This document shows positions 43,322 through 51,996 of a DNA stretch of 64,000 nucleotides, in pieces. The notes below the pieces were generated by a model that searched no databases, was not told the origin of the DNA, and saw only the letters and a program-made list of their open reading frames with translations. The stretch is from Candidatus Kouleothrix ribensis (GTDB taxonomy: Bacteria > Chloroflexota > Chloroflexia > Chloroflexales > Roseiflexaceae). The first letter of the stretch is position 1. Each line of letters starts with the position of its first letter. The position numbers and the translations under genes are program-made. The stretch covers positions 2,604,001-2,668,000 of the forward strand of contig JADKGW010000001.1 of NCBI GenBank assembly GCA_016722075.1, read 5' to 3'.

Positions 43322-45340
43322 ATGAAATCGACCCATACCATCCCAGCAGTGCGCTGGCATAGTTGGCGCTTACTCCAGGGAGTTGTGGCCTACTTTGCCG
43401 CGCCGATCCGCAGCGATCTCGTGGTGTCGCATAACATCAACCCGCTCTTCTTCCAGGTGCGCGAGCAGATTCTGACCGTGCTCCTGCGATCCGGCACAGC
43501 GCTAGGCAGCGGCCTACTGGCGATCAGTATACCGGCTATGCTGGCGCGCGGCCAGTTGCGGATCGCGCTAGTCAATAGCACGCTGCTGCTGATCGCCTGG
43601 GGTGCCGCGATCGTCCGACAGCTCGATTATCGCATCCGCAGCAGGGTCATGCTGCTGGTCGTGTATAGCGCGGGGGTGATCGAGCTCAGCTTCTATGGCT
43701 ACACCAGCCTGAGCCACTTCTATCTGATCGCGTTTTCCCTGTTCACGCCGCTGTTCATCAGCTTCAATTCGTGGGTCGGCACTGGCGCGTTAGCACTCAG
43801 CACCGCCACGCTGGCGCTGGCTGGCTGGCTGATCCACAGCGGGGCGTTCGTGCCGCTGGCGAACCCGCGCTACAGCCTGAGCAGCGTGGCGGTGATCGCG
43901 AACTGCTCGATCTTCGGGCTGGTACTCATATGCAACCATATTGGCCTTATGGCCTTGCTGCGCCATGTGCAGGCCTTATGGCAGCACGAGCGCGATGCGC
44001 GCCTGCGGCTCGAACAGTGCGTCGCCGAGCGCACCGCCGAGCTGGAACATACCCATGCGGCCGTAGCTGCGGCCAGCCGCCGCGAGACCGAGCAGAAGGA
44101 GTATCTGGCGGCACTACACCAGGCCACCTTCGATCTGCTGAATCATCGCGACATGGTCGATCTGCTCCAGGTGATCGTCGAGCGGGCGGCCCTGATCCTC
44201 AATGCGCCGTATATCAGCCTGGCGCTGGCCGACGCGGGCGAGCTAGTGGTGCGGGCGCTCACGCCTGGGCAGGCCCGGCACATGGGCCAGTGCCTGCCGC
44301 GCAGCAGTAGCGCGAGCATCTGGCAGGCCTACGATACGCGCCAGCCGGCCATCGACGCCTACACGCACGCACGCGAGCTTGGCGGCCAGCACTACGATTA
44401 CCCGGCACCATACCCGGCCGCCGACATTCCAATTGTGATCGAGCAGCGCTGCCTGGGGGTGCTCTCGCTGGGGCGCGCGCAGGGCTACCAACAGTTCACC
44501 GACGACGACATCCAGAAGGCGCTGATGTTCGCGCAGCTGGTGGCCCTGGTGCTCGACAACGCCAACCTATATGCCACGGCCCTGCGCGAGATCGCCGAGC
44601 GCGGCCAGACCGAGCAGACGCTCAAGAGCTATGCCAGGGAGCTGCAAGAGCAAAATGTCGAGCTCAGCGCGTTCGCCCATACGGTCGCGCACGATCTCAA
44701 GAATCCGCTCACCAGCCTGATCGGCTACAGCGACCTGCTCGAGAGCAGCTATGCGCAGCTGGGCCAGGCCGAGATCGAGGATTTCCTGCACAATATTGGC
44801 CGAATGGGCCGCAAGATGACCCGCATCACCGACGATCTGCTCATGCTGGCGAGTGTGCGCGCTCAGAGCAGTGTGCCGGTGAGCACGCTCAATATGGAAG
44901 AGATTATTCTCGACACCGAGCTACAGCTGCAGGCCATGATTACCAGTGCGCGGGCTACCCTGATACTACCGGAGCACTGGCCAGCCGCACAAGGCTACGC
45001 ACCATGGGTCGAGGCCGTCTGGACGAATTATATCAGTAATGCGGTCAAGTACGGCGGCGACCCGCCACAGGTGACGCTGGGCGCCAGCCCAACCGCAGAC
45101 GGCATGATCTGCTTCTGGGCGCACGACAACGGCCCCGGCCTTGGCGAAGGCGAGCGCGCCCAGCTGTTCGTACCATTCCGGCGGCTGCACACCCATCGCG
45201 TCGAGGGCCACGGGTTGGGGCTTTCGATCGTCCAGCGCATCATCAATACACTGGGCGGCACGGTTGGAGTCGAAAGCACGCCCGGCCAGGGCAGCCGGTT
45301 CTACTTTACGTTGCCGGCCGCGCCTGCCGAGCGCCCTTGA
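43322..45340 (+). CDS. Orphan membrane histidine kinase with GAF domain
   Basis: The 672-residue kinase has about six membrane helices (about 40-215), a coiled coil, a GAF domain (about 265-420, with DLLQVIVERAALILNAPYIS) and a HisKA/HATPase core: phospho-acceptor His457 in AFAHTVAHDLKNPL, the N box WTNYISNAVKYGG, and HDNGPGLGEGE and GHGLGLSIVQRII. No regulator is adjacent. ATG 43322 is chosen; the frame is open for 90 codons upstream but runs through the repeat element at 43085. The signal is unknown. Confidence 0.85.
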   Translation: MKSTHTIPAVRWHSWRLLQGVVAYFAAPIRSDLVVSHNINPLFFQVREQILTVLLRSGTALGSGLLAISIPAMLARGQLRIALVNSTLLLIAWGAAIVRQLDYRIRSRVMLLVVYSAGVIELSFYGYTSLSHFYLIAFSLFTPLFISFNSWVGTGALALSTATLALAGWLIHSGAFVPLANPRYSLSSVAVIANCSIFGLVLICNHIGLMALLRHVQALWQHERDARLRLEQCVAERTAELEHTHAAVAAASRRETEQKEYLAALHQATFDLLNHRDMVDLLQVIVERAALILNAPYISLALADAGELVVRALTPGQARHMGQCLPRSSSASIWQAYDTRQPAIDAYTHARELGGQHYDYPAPYPAADIPIVIEQRCLGVLSLGRAQGYQQFTDDDIQKALMFAQLVALVLDNANLYATALREIAERGQTEQTLKSYARELQEQNVELSAFAHTVAHDLKNPLTSLIGYSDLLESSYAQLGQAEIEDFLHNIGRMGRKMTRITDDLLMLASVRAQSSVPVSTLNMEEIILDTELQLQAMITSARATLILPEHWPAAQGYAPWVEAVWTNYISNAVKYGGDPPQVTLGASPTADGMICFWAHDNGPGLGEGERAQLFVPFRRLHTHRVEGHGLGLSIVQRIINTLGGTVGVESTPGQGSRFYFTLPAAPAERP

Positions 45341-45361
45341 TTCGCGTGATTGGGGAGGGGA

Positions 45362-45386
45362 GCACCCCAGGCTGAGCATGGGGTGC
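45362..45386. terminator. Hairpin between convergent kinase and yccF-like genes
   Basis: GCACCCCA (45362-45369) pairs with TGGGGTGC (45379-45386) across a 9-base loop. No T-run follows. It lies 22 bases after the kinase stop and is a likely terminator. Confidence 0.5.
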
Positions 45387-45444
45387 GCATAGCTGCGCGG
45401 GCAGTAGCCGTGTGGTTACACTACGCTGGCCGCGCCGGTGCGGG

Positions 45445-45867
45445 CTACTGGCGCGCCAGCGTAATGATCGCCGGCACGCGGTCGAACATCCAGAAGCCGA
45501 TCAGCATCCCGATGATCGAGGCGTGCAAGGCCCATGCGGCTGCGATCCACAGCGCGCTGAACCACCAGCCGATCAGCACAAAGTACAGCGCGCGCAGCAC
45601 GAACGGTAGCTGCCGCTCGCGCGCATAAACCACCTGGCCACCCGGCGTGATCATCACATTGGTGCGCTGGGGTTTGAGCGTGACCACCTGCGGCAGGCGG
45701 TTGAGCATATACAGGCCGAGCGGCAAGCCCACCACCGTGATGCTGAGCACCCAGGCCACACCCGCCCAGATGGCGCTGAGCCACCAGCCGATCAGCACAA
45801 AGTATAGCGCGCGAATAAGCAGATTCGCACCATCGTTTCGCGTTATGACAACTGGCTGTGCGTGCAT
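45445..45867 (-). CDS. YccF-domain membrane protein
   Basis: The 140-residue protein contains the YccF pattern twice: LLIRALYFVLIGWWLSAIW and, about 70 residues later, FVLRALYFVLIGWWFSALW, each followed by a hydrophobic segment (VVGLPLGLYMLNRLP and IIGMLIGFWMFDRVP). YccF-like proteins are inner-membrane proteins of unknown function. AGGAG lies 9 bases before ATG 45867; an open extension upstream is not supported. Confidence 0.8.
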   Translation of the reverse strand: MHAQPVVITRNDGANLLIRALYFVLIGWWLSAIWAGVAWVLSITVVGLPLGLYMLNRLPQVVTLKPQRTNVMITPGGQVVYARERQLPFVLRALYFVLIGWWFSALWIAAAWALHASIIGMLIGFWMFDRVPAIITLARQ

Positions 45868-45962
45868 TGTGCATACTCCTGCCCGGCCGATCTGTGCCAA
45901 TCGCAGCGTGTCGCGCCGGGCCTATGCTCATGATACGCGGCCCAGCCGGAAATGTTGCACGA

Positions 45963-47168
45963 CTACTTGCCCCAGCTATCCTGCGACCAATCGTCGCGCG
46001 TGCGGTGATACACCGCCACCGTCTCGGCCGCGATCTGGCGCCAGTTGAACACATCGCGCGCGACTTTCAGCGCGTTTGCGGCGCGCGCGCGCGACCACTC
46101 GGGGTGCTGCAGGGTATGCACGATGCCCCATGCCAGCGATGCCGAGTCGTTCGAATGGACGGTCAATCCCGTCTCGTGGAGCTTGACCACCTCAGGCAGG
46201 CCGCCGGTCTCGGCCACCACCACCGGGCAGCAGGCCGCCATGGCCTCGAGTGCCACGATCCCGAACGGCTCGTATAGCGAGGGGAATACGGCGACATCGG
46301 CGCTATGATACAGCTTATCGCGCTCTTCATCGGAGATAAAGCCGGCGAAATTCACAATCGAGCCGATGCCCATGGCCCAGGCGCGATGCTTGAGCGTATC
46401 GAGGTAGGCCCCAGTGCCGGCAATCACCAGCCGGGCGCGCGGGAACACCTCCTGCACCTGTGGCCAGCTATCGAGCAGCACGTGCAGGCCCTTCTCGTAC
46501 ACAATGCGCCCAACATAGAACACCAGCGGCTCATCGTCGGCGGCATAGCGGCGGCGAAAATCGATGCGCGCCGCGTCGTCGTCGAATGGGTCGGGGTACA
46601 CATATACGCCATTTGGCACCACATCGATCTTATCGGGCGGCGTGCCAAAATAGCTGCTGATCTGGTCGGCCATGAAGTACGAGCAAGCAATCACGCGCCA
46701 TGCCTCGTACGTCAGCCACCACTCGATATGATTGACCTGCGCGGCGTGCCCGGTGCCGATATAGCCACCCTGGCGGCCCCGCTCGGTAGCATGGATCGTG
46801 GACACCAGCGGCCGGCGCCAAGCGTGTTTGAGCGCCACCCCAACGTGGGCCACCAGCCAATCGTGTGCGTGGATCACGTCGAAGCCGCCCAGCCGATTCT
46901 TCAATACGCCCGCCGCAGATTCCATCAGGCTGTTCGTATGCTGCACATATGAGACGAAGCCATAGGCATCCATATGCGGCGGCTCGACGCGGTACACATG
47001 CACGCCGTCGGCGGTAACCTCGTGCTTCAGCCCACCCCGCAGCAGGGGCGTCACAATATGTGGCTCGATACCTTGCTGAGCCAGCGCCGGCGCCAGATCC
47101 ATGATATGCTTGCCCATCCCACCCACGACGTGCGGCGGATACTCCCAGGACAAGAGTAAAACACGCAT
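45963..47168 (-). CDS. GT4-family glycosyltransferase (GlgM/glycogen-synthase-like)
   Basis: The 401-residue enzyme has the two-domain GT-B fold: N-terminal VLLLSWEYPPHVVGGMGKHI, FDVIHAHDWLVAHVGVAL, and C-terminal VPNGVY, VFYVGRIVYEKGLHVLLDSW and the nucleotide-binding EPFGIVALEAMA. The early PPxxGG and HAHDW motifs are those of glycogen synthase and alpha-maltose-1-phosphate synthase relatives, so an ADP- or UDP-glucose donor is likely. AGAGGAA lies 5 bases before the ATG. A good promoter lies at 47208-47236. Confidence 0.85.
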   Translation of the reverse strand: MRVLLLSWEYPPHVVGGMGKHIMDLAPALAQQGIEPHIVTPLLRGGLKHEVTADGVHVYRVEPPHMDAYGFVSYVQHTNSLMESAAGVLKNRLGGFDVIHAHDWLVAHVGVALKHAWRRPLVSTIHATERGRQGGYIGTGHAAQVNHIEWWLTYEAWRVIACSYFMADQISSYFGTPPDKIDVVPNGVYVYPDPFDDDAARIDFRRRYAADDEPLVFYVGRIVYEKGLHVLLDSWPQVQEVFPRARLVIAGTGAYLDTLKHRAWAMGIGSIVNFAGFISDEERDKLYHSADVAVFPSLYEPFGIVALEAMAACCPVVVAETGGLPEVVKLHETGLTVHSNDSASLAWGIVHTLQHPEWSRARAANALKVARDVFNWRQIAAETVAVYHRTRDDWSQDSWGK

Positions 47169-47207
47169 CCAATTCCTCTTTGCGGCGTAACTCGACCAAC
47201 GCGCCAG

Positions 47208-47236
47208 ATTATAGCATTGCCATGACCGTGATACAA
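47208..47236 (-). promoter_or_regulatory. Promoter of the glycosyltransferase gene
   Basis: On the minus strand TTGTAT (47236-47231), a 17-base spacer and TATAAT (47213-47208), about 40 bases before the start codon. Confidence 0.6.
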
Positions 47237-47404
47237 ACGCTACAGGCCGTAGATTAAGGCGATTCCTGCTTTCAGAAACAAGACGGTGCCGTGCTCGAAA
47301 AGACACACGAGCAGCCCGATACGCCGTGATCGCATATAATAGCCGCACGGCCAGCCAGGCGGCCCGGCCCAGGCCTTGCGCGCATGGATCGAGAAAGAGA
47401 ACGC

Positions 47405-48352
47405 ATGCCCCACAACCCGCCGGCCGAGAGCGCCGGCCTGCCGCACGCTGCCGGCCCGGCCCACACGGCACCGCAGCTGATGTTATTCGGCGGCGTGCTC
47501 GTGGTCGCGTCGGCCTCGATCATGATCCGCAGCGCCCAGCAGCTGGGCATGCCCTCAGCGGCGATTGCGGCGCTGCGGCTGGGCATTGCCGCGCTGATCC
47601 TGCTGCCGATCATGCTGTTGCGTGCGCGCGCTGAGCTGGGCAGGCTGGCCCGGCAGGATGCGCTGCTGGGGGTGGGCGCGGGCGCATGCCTGGCGCTACA
47701 CTTCTTCGCGTGGATCTCGTCGCTCGAGTATACCTCGGTGGCCTCGTCGGTAGCGCTCGTCACCAGCTCGCCGCTGTGGCTCGGCCTGGCGGCCTGGCTC
47801 ATGCGTGAGCGGCTATCGCGGCTCAGCTGGGCCGGGATCGGCTTCACGATGCTCGGCAGCGTGGTGATCGGCTATAGCGACAGCAGCGGCAGCGGCGCGC
47901 GTAATGCGCTGCTGGGCGACGGGCTGGCGCTGCTGGGCGCGATCACGGTGGCGGGGTACTTCCTGGTGGGCCGGGCGCTCCAGCGGCGGCTCTCGACCCT
48001 GCTGTATATCTGGCTGGTGTACACGAGTGCGGCGATGTTTCTGGTGGTGTTGGCGCTGGTGGCCGCCGCGCTTGCGCCCGCCCGTGCTGGTTTCACCAGC
48101 TACCCGGCCACGGCCTATCTGCTGACGCTCGGGCTGGCGCTTGGGCCGCAGCTGCTGGGCCACACCGCGCTGAACTGGTCGCTGCGGCACCTGTCGCCGG
48201 CATTTGTGGCGGTGGCCACGCTGGGCGAGCCGATCGGCTCGGCGCTGCTGGCGCTGCTGTTCTTCGGCCAGGGGTTCGTGCCGCTGCAGCTGGCCGGCTT
48301 TGTGGTGTTGCTGGTGGGGATCGCGCTGGCTGCACGTGGCGAGCGCGCTTAG
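47405..48352 (+). CDS. EamA-family (DMT superfamily) exporter
   Basis: The 315-residue protein has ten hydrophobic segments in two EamA halves; the second begins LLGDGLALLGAITVAGYFLV, and the first has the ALRLGIAALILLPIMLL and LEYTSVASSVALVTSSPLWL helices usual in the family. It should export a small metabolite. The start is taken at ATG 47405 with a purine-rich AGAAAGAG upstream, though ATG 47384 in the same frame is possible. Confidence 0.85.
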   Translation: MPHNPPAESAGLPHAAGPAHTAPQLMLFGGVLVVASASIMIRSAQQLGMPSAAIAALRLGIAALILLPIMLLRARAELGRLARQDALLGVGAGACLALHFFAWISSLEYTSVASSVALVTSSPLWLGLAAWLMRERLSRLSWAGIGFTMLGSVVIGYSDSSGSGARNALLGDGLALLGAITVAGYFLVGRALQRRLSTLLYIWLVYTSAAMFLVVLALVAAALAPARAGFTSYPATAYLLTLGLALGPQLLGHTALNWSLRHLSPAFVAVATLGEPIGSALLALLFFGQGFVPLQLAGFVVLLVGIALAARGERA

Positions 48353-48363
48353 CGACGCGATAC

Positions 48364-48401
48364 GAGCCGTAGCGGCGCCAGGCCTGGCGCCGCTACGGCT
48401 C
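48364..48401. terminator. 38-bp perfect palindrome between convergent genes
   Basis: The two 19-base halves (starting GAGCCGTAGCGGCGCCAGG) are exact reverse complements with no loop. It lies 12 bases after the exporter stop and 22 bases from the stop of the convergent gene, so it is probably a bidirectional terminator. The lack of any loop or T-run is unusual. Confidence 0.5.
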
Positions 48402-48423
48402 GCCCGATCAGTCAGCGTGCGAT

Positions 48424-48969
48424 CTACGGCTCCTGCGGCTGGGGCAGCTCGGGCGTACCGCGATTGGCCTTGCGGAACTCGGCCATGGCCTTGCGCAGCG
48501 CCATGAATGCCTCGTGCGCAATCTTGTGGGTCTGCTCCATATGCCCGTGTGCATCCTTCAGCGTGGCGCGCGCTTGATCGGCGTTGGTGACTTTACCGTC
48601 GTCGCCGAAGCCGGCGTGCTTCGCCAGCGTCGCCGCCGCCGCCTGCCACTCGCTGCGGGCGCGCTCGATCGCCGCGCGATACTCGGCCAGCGCCCGCTCA
48701 AGTGCGGCGGTGTCTTTGCCCTGCGCTTTCAGCTTGGCAACCAGCGCCTCAACCTTGCCGGCGAACTCAGCGGCGTGCTTGAGGCGCAGATCTTGCAGCT
48801 TCAGGCGCGTCTGCTGCTCGCGATACGCGCGCGTTAGCCCGGCCGGGTTGGCGGGCGGCTGATTGCCTGGGCCAGGTGCGGCAAACGCGCTGCCGACTGT
48901 GGCGGCAATCGCCATGAGCGCGACGAGCAGGGCGATCGTGAAGCGGCGGAGATGTGCGATCGGTGCCAT
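48424..48969 (-). CDS. Exported helical protein of unknown function
   Basis: The 181-residue protein has a signal peptide (MAPIAHLRRFTIALLVALMA, cleavage near AFA-APGPG) and an almost fully helical mature part rich in Ala, Lys, Arg and Glu, with repeats such as LKLQDLRLKHAAEFAGKVEA. This resembles periplasmic Spy-like or coiled-coil stress proteins only in composition. AAGGAG lies 9 bases before the ATG. Not assigned to a family. Confidence 0.6.
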   Translation of the reverse strand: MAPIAHLRRFTIALLVALMAIAATVGSAFAAPGPGNQPPANPAGLTRAYREQQTRLKLQDLRLKHAAEFAGKVEALVAKLKAQGKDTAALERALAEYRAAIERARSEWQAAAATLAKHAGFGDDGKVTNADQARATLKDAHGHMEQTHKIAHEAFMALRKAMAEFRKANRGTPELPQPQEP

Positions 48970-49363
48970 GGTGGTGTGCTCCTTAGTGTGTGGGGGCGCG
49001 TGAACGCCCCGGTCTATATCGTTGCTACCACTATAGCTGCGGGTTGTGAAGAACGTGTGAATGATCGCGGCCCACGCGCTAGTACTTCTGTCCTAGAAAT
49101 ATATGCCGGGGCGCTCGCAACCCCAGCCGTGCCCGTGATCGTATTACTAGCAGAGCTTACGCAGCTGGTGGGTTTGCCTGCGGCACATGCGGCACGCTAC
49201 GCGCACGCATACGCCCTGTAACCTAACTCGTAGTACACGCTGGGGGATGCGGGGGCGGGCAGGCCGCCGGCAGCGCAGCACACCCGATTGATGCAGAAGC
49301 CATGGCGGGCGGCAGACCCACCACCCTACCGCCCAAGCAGCATACACCAGAAAGTAGCGCGCG
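48970..49363. other. Gene-free divergent region
   Basis: This 394-base stretch separates the exported helical protein and the DUF445 gene. It holds a small hairpin GGGGCG-CGTGAA-CGCCCC near the minus-strand gene start, and a patch of lower GC near 49080-49110, but I find no convincing promoter pair, gene or repeat in it. Confidence 0.4.
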
Positions 49364-50611
49364 ATGCAATCACAACTCAACACAACCCGGCAGGCCGAGC
49401 TCGATCGCATGAAGCTGATCGCCACCGGGCTGCTGGCCGGCGTCGCCGTGCTGTTCGTAGCCACGCTGCTGCTCGAGCGCAGCTACGCCTGGGTTGGCCT
49501 CATCCGCGCCTTCGCCGAGGCGGCCATGGTCGGCGCGCTAGCCGACTGGTTTGCGGTCACGGCGCTCTTTCGCCACCCGCTCGGCCTGCGCATCCCGCAC
49601 ACCGCGATCATCCCGCGCCGCAAAGACAGTATCGGCGCAAGCATTGGGCGCTTTATCGAAGATAACTTTCTGTCGGAAGAGGTGCTGGTTAATCGGCTGC
49701 GCGCGCAGCATGTGCTGCGGCGGGCCGCACTGACGTTGAGCCAGGGCGAGCTGACCAGCCAGATCGCGCGCCACGCCACCACCGCGCTGAGCAGCGCCCT
49801 GGGGCTGATCAACGACACCGACGTGCAGGCATTGGTCGAGCGCAGCCTGATCGCGCGGGTCGAGTCGGTGCAGCCCGCCCCGCTGCTTGGGCGTGGGCTG
49901 GCGGCCGTGCTGGGCGGCCGGCGCCAGCCCGAGCTGGTGTACGAGCTGGTGCGGATCACCTCGCGCCTGCTCGACGAAAACAAAGCGGCGATTCGCACTA
50001 AGATTCGCCAGGAGACGCCCTGGTGGCTGCCACGCACCGTCGACCGGCACGTCTCCGAGCGGCTGTTCGACACAGTCGAGGCGGCGCTGCAGGCTGTGAA
50101 TGCCGACCCGAACCACCCGTTCCACGATCGCTTCAACGCGCTCCTGTACGACTTCATCGAGCGGCTCCAGCACGACCCAGCCACGATCGCGCGCGGCGAG
50201 GAGCTGAAGGCCGAGCTGATCGCCAACCCGATTGTGCGCGACTTCTCGGCGTCGCTCTGGCTCGACATCAAGGCGGCGCTGCTGGCCCAGAGCAGCCGGC
50301 CCGACTCGACGCTCCAGGTGACGATCGAGCGTGCCGTGCGCCAGTTCGGCGAGCTGCTGCTGAACGACGAGGCGCTGGCCGGCAAGGCCGATCGCCTGAT
50401 CGAGCGCGTGGTCGTCTACGCCAGCCGGGAGTACCGCCACCAGTTTGGGCAGCTGGTCGCACATACTGTTAGCCGCTGGGACGCCGACGCAACCTCGCGC
50501 AAGATCGAGCTGCAGATCGGCCGCGACCTGCAGTTCATCCGCATCAACGGCACTGTCGTCGGCGGCCTGGCCGGGCTGGTGATATACTGTGTGAGCTTGC
50601 TGCTCAAGTGA
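49364..50611 (+). CDS. DUF445 (YjiN-like) membrane protein
   Basis: The 415-residue protein has the DUF445 signature at its N terminus (VGALADWFAVTALFRHPLGL) and IPRRKDSIGASIGRFIEDNF, a long helical middle, and a membrane helix at each end (about 18-35 and 395-413). The family is common in bacterial membranes and has no settled function. The start is the first ATG of the frame; no strong ribosome site is seen. Confidence 0.85.
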   Translation: MQSQLNTTRQAELDRMKLIATGLLAGVAVLFVATLLLERSYAWVGLIRAFAEAAMVGALADWFAVTALFRHPLGLRIPHTAIIPRRKDSIGASIGRFIEDNFLSEEVLVNRLRAQHVLRRAALTLSQGELTSQIARHATTALSSALGLINDTDVQALVERSLIARVESVQPAPLLGRGLAAVLGGRRQPELVYELVRITSRLLDENKAAIRTKIRQETPWWLPRTVDRHVSERLFDTVEAALQAVNADPNHPFHDRFNALLYDFIERLQHDPATIARGEELKAELIANPIVRDFSASLWLDIKAALLAQSSRPDSTLQVTIERAVRQFGELLLNDEALAGKADRLIERVVVYASREYRHQFGQLVAHTVSRWDADATSRKIELQIGRDLQFIRINGTVVGGLAGLVIYCVSLLLK

Positions 50612-50718
50612 TCGGGGGGCGCAACCGGCGGTTTTATGCCTGAGGCAGCATGTGCGCAGCACCACCACCGCGCCCTGATTGACAGGGGTTACGCGGTGGT
50701 GCGTGCTGCACCGGCCCG

Positions 50719-50846
50719 TGCCTGCGGCAGCATGGGACGCTCCTATCTTCTGGTGCTCCAATGTTGGCGCTCCGCGCCAACATTGGAGCACCTTAATCGA
50801 AACGTACCGCTCTGCCGAAGACTACAAACGCCGACTGCGTAGGTCC
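50719..50846 (+). repeat. Nested-hairpin element, copy A
   Basis: The left outer word GCCTGCGGCAGCA is followed by an inner hairpin of two perfect 19-base arms (50752-50770, beginning GGTGCTCCAATGTT, and 50774-50792) with loop TCC. Then come TTAATCGAAACGTACCGCTC, TGCCGAAGACTACAAACGCC and GACTGCGTAGG. The outer arms GCCTGCGGCAG and CTGCCGAAG(G/A)C are largely complementary, so the whole element can fold as a hairpin inside a hairpin. It fills most of the gap before the YjbR-like gene. Confidence 0.85.
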
Positions 50847-50863
50847 TATGATTGAGAGAAACC

Positions 50864-51214
50864 ATGAATCTAAGCGAACTCCGAGCCTACCTACTCGCCA
50901 AGCCTGGTGCGGCCGAGGAGTACCCATTCGGCCCCGAGACGCTGGTACTCAAGGCCGGCGGCAAGATCTTTGCGCTGGTAGCCATCACCAGCACGCCGCT
51001 GAGCATTTCGCTCAAGTGCGATCCTAGCCAGGCCCAGTTTCTGCGCGATGCCTTTGCAGCCGTGCAGCCAGGCTACCACCTGAACAAACAGCACTGGAAC
51101 ACGGTCACGATCGACGGCAGCATCCCGCCCGAGGGCCTCCAGGCGATGATCGACGACTCGTACCGGCTGGTGGTGGCCGGGCTGAGCCGCGCCACGCGCG
51201 CCCGGCTGGGCTAG
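50864..51214 (+). CDS. MmcQ/YjbR-family protein
   Basis: The 116-residue protein matches the YjbR/CyaY-like fold: LRAYLLAKPGAAEEYPFGPE, VLKAGGKIFALVAI, LSISLKCDPSQAQFLRD and a PGYHLNKQHWNTVTIDG core. The fold is DNA-binding-like, but cellular function is unknown. ATG 50864 is chosen over a TTG four codons upstream. Its end overlaps the convergent rraA-like gene by four bases. Confidence 0.85.
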   Translation: MNLSELRAYLLAKPGAAEEYPFGPETLVLKAGGKIFALVAITSTPLSISLKCDPSQAQFLRDAFAAVQPGYHLNKQHWNTVTIDGSIPPEGLQAMIDDSYRLVVAGLSRATRARLG

Positions 51215-51690
51215 AGCAACGCGTGCTCAGCCACAACGATGCCGTCGGCGTCGGCGTAGAGGTGTTGGCCGGGCACGAACGTGACGCCGGCAAATGTCAC
51301 TGGCGCGTCGCGCTGGCCTTCGCCGCGCTTGGCGCTGCGCAGCGGGTTGGTGGCCAGCGCCCTCACACCGATCGGCAGCCGCGCAATCTCGGCCGAGTCG
51401 CGGATGCAGCCGTACACAACCAGGCCGGCCCAGCCGTTCTGCACACCCAGGCCGGCCAGTAGATCGCCTACCAGCGCACAGCGCAGCGAGCCGCCACCGT
51501 CGACCACCAGCACGCGGCCGTGGCCAGGCTGCTCGAGCGCGGCGCGCACCAGCATGTTATCCTCGTACACCTGCACGGTGCTGATCGGCCCGCCGAACGC
51601 CGCGGCGCCGCCGTAGTCGCGAAAGATCGGCTCGGCGACATGCAGCTCGGCGGCGTGCGCGTCGCACAGGTCGGCGGTCTTGATCTCCAC
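51211..51690 (-). CDS. RraA-family protein (RNase E inhibitor or aldolase type)
   Basis: The 159-residue protein has the RraA core: PISTVQVYEDNMLVRAALEQ, VLVVDGGGSLRCALVGDLLA and VYGCIRDSAEIARLPIGVRA. RraA in Escherichia coli inhibits RNase E; close relatives are 4-hydroxy-4-methyl-2-oxoglutarate aldolases with a G-x20-R-D motif also present here, so the activity is not certain. The start is GTG 51690, preceded by AAGGAG at 7 bases. Confidence 0.87.
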   Translation of the reverse strand: MEIKTADLCDAHAAELHVAEPIFRDYGGAAAFGGPISTVQVYEDNMLVRAALEQPGHGRVLVVDGGGSLRCALVGDLLAGLGVQNGWAGLVVYGCIRDSAEIARLPIGVRALATNPLRSAKRGEGQRDAPVTFAGVTFVPGQHLYADADGIVVAEHALL

Positions 51691-51726
51691 TGGGATGCTC
51701 CTTCATTATTATGACGCTGCGCTTTT

Positions 51727-51836
51727 CGCCTGCGGCAGCTTTGTGCTCCCATTTTTGGCGCTTCGCGCCAAAAATGGGAGCACGATAATTGAAACGTACC
51801 GCTCTGCCGAAGGCTACAAATGCCGGCTGCGTAAAC
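51727..51836 (+). repeat. Nested-hairpin element, copy B
   Basis: Left outer word CGCCTGCGGCAGC, inner hairpin of two perfect 19-base arms (51743-51761, GTGCTCCCATTTTTGGCGC, and 51765-51783) with loop TTC, then ATAATTGAAACGTACCGCTC, TGCCGAAGGCTACAAATGCC and GGCTGCGTAAA. Compared with copy A the stem centre is CATTTTT instead of AATGTT, with the partner arm changed to match. It lies just upstream of the rraA-like gene. Confidence 0.85.
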
Positions 51837-51864
51837 CTTGCATTCGTAGATATGCCCGCCGCGG

Positions 51865-51996
51865 CTAGGCGGCGCGCGCCGGCGTGTCGTACACCGGGTT
51901 GAGCTTGGCAATGCCGAAGGCGGCCACGCGCGGCGCGACCGCCCGCACGAAGCCGAGCACCGGCTGACCAGGCAGCCCGCGGGGCCAGCCGGTGCC
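51865..51996 (-). pseudogene. Possible C-terminal remnant of an arginase/formiminoglutamase-like gene
   Basis: Directly after the uridine phosphorylase stop codon, the same frame continues open for 43 codons to a TAG and encodes LGFVRAVAPRVAAFGIAKLN followed by PVYDTPARAA. This recalls the end of ureohydrolases (VVAFDIAEVNPxYDxxGRTA). No rest of such a gene exists. It may be a decayed fragment joined to the phosphorylase gene or a chance frame; the resemblance is to a short stretch only. Confidence 0.3.
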
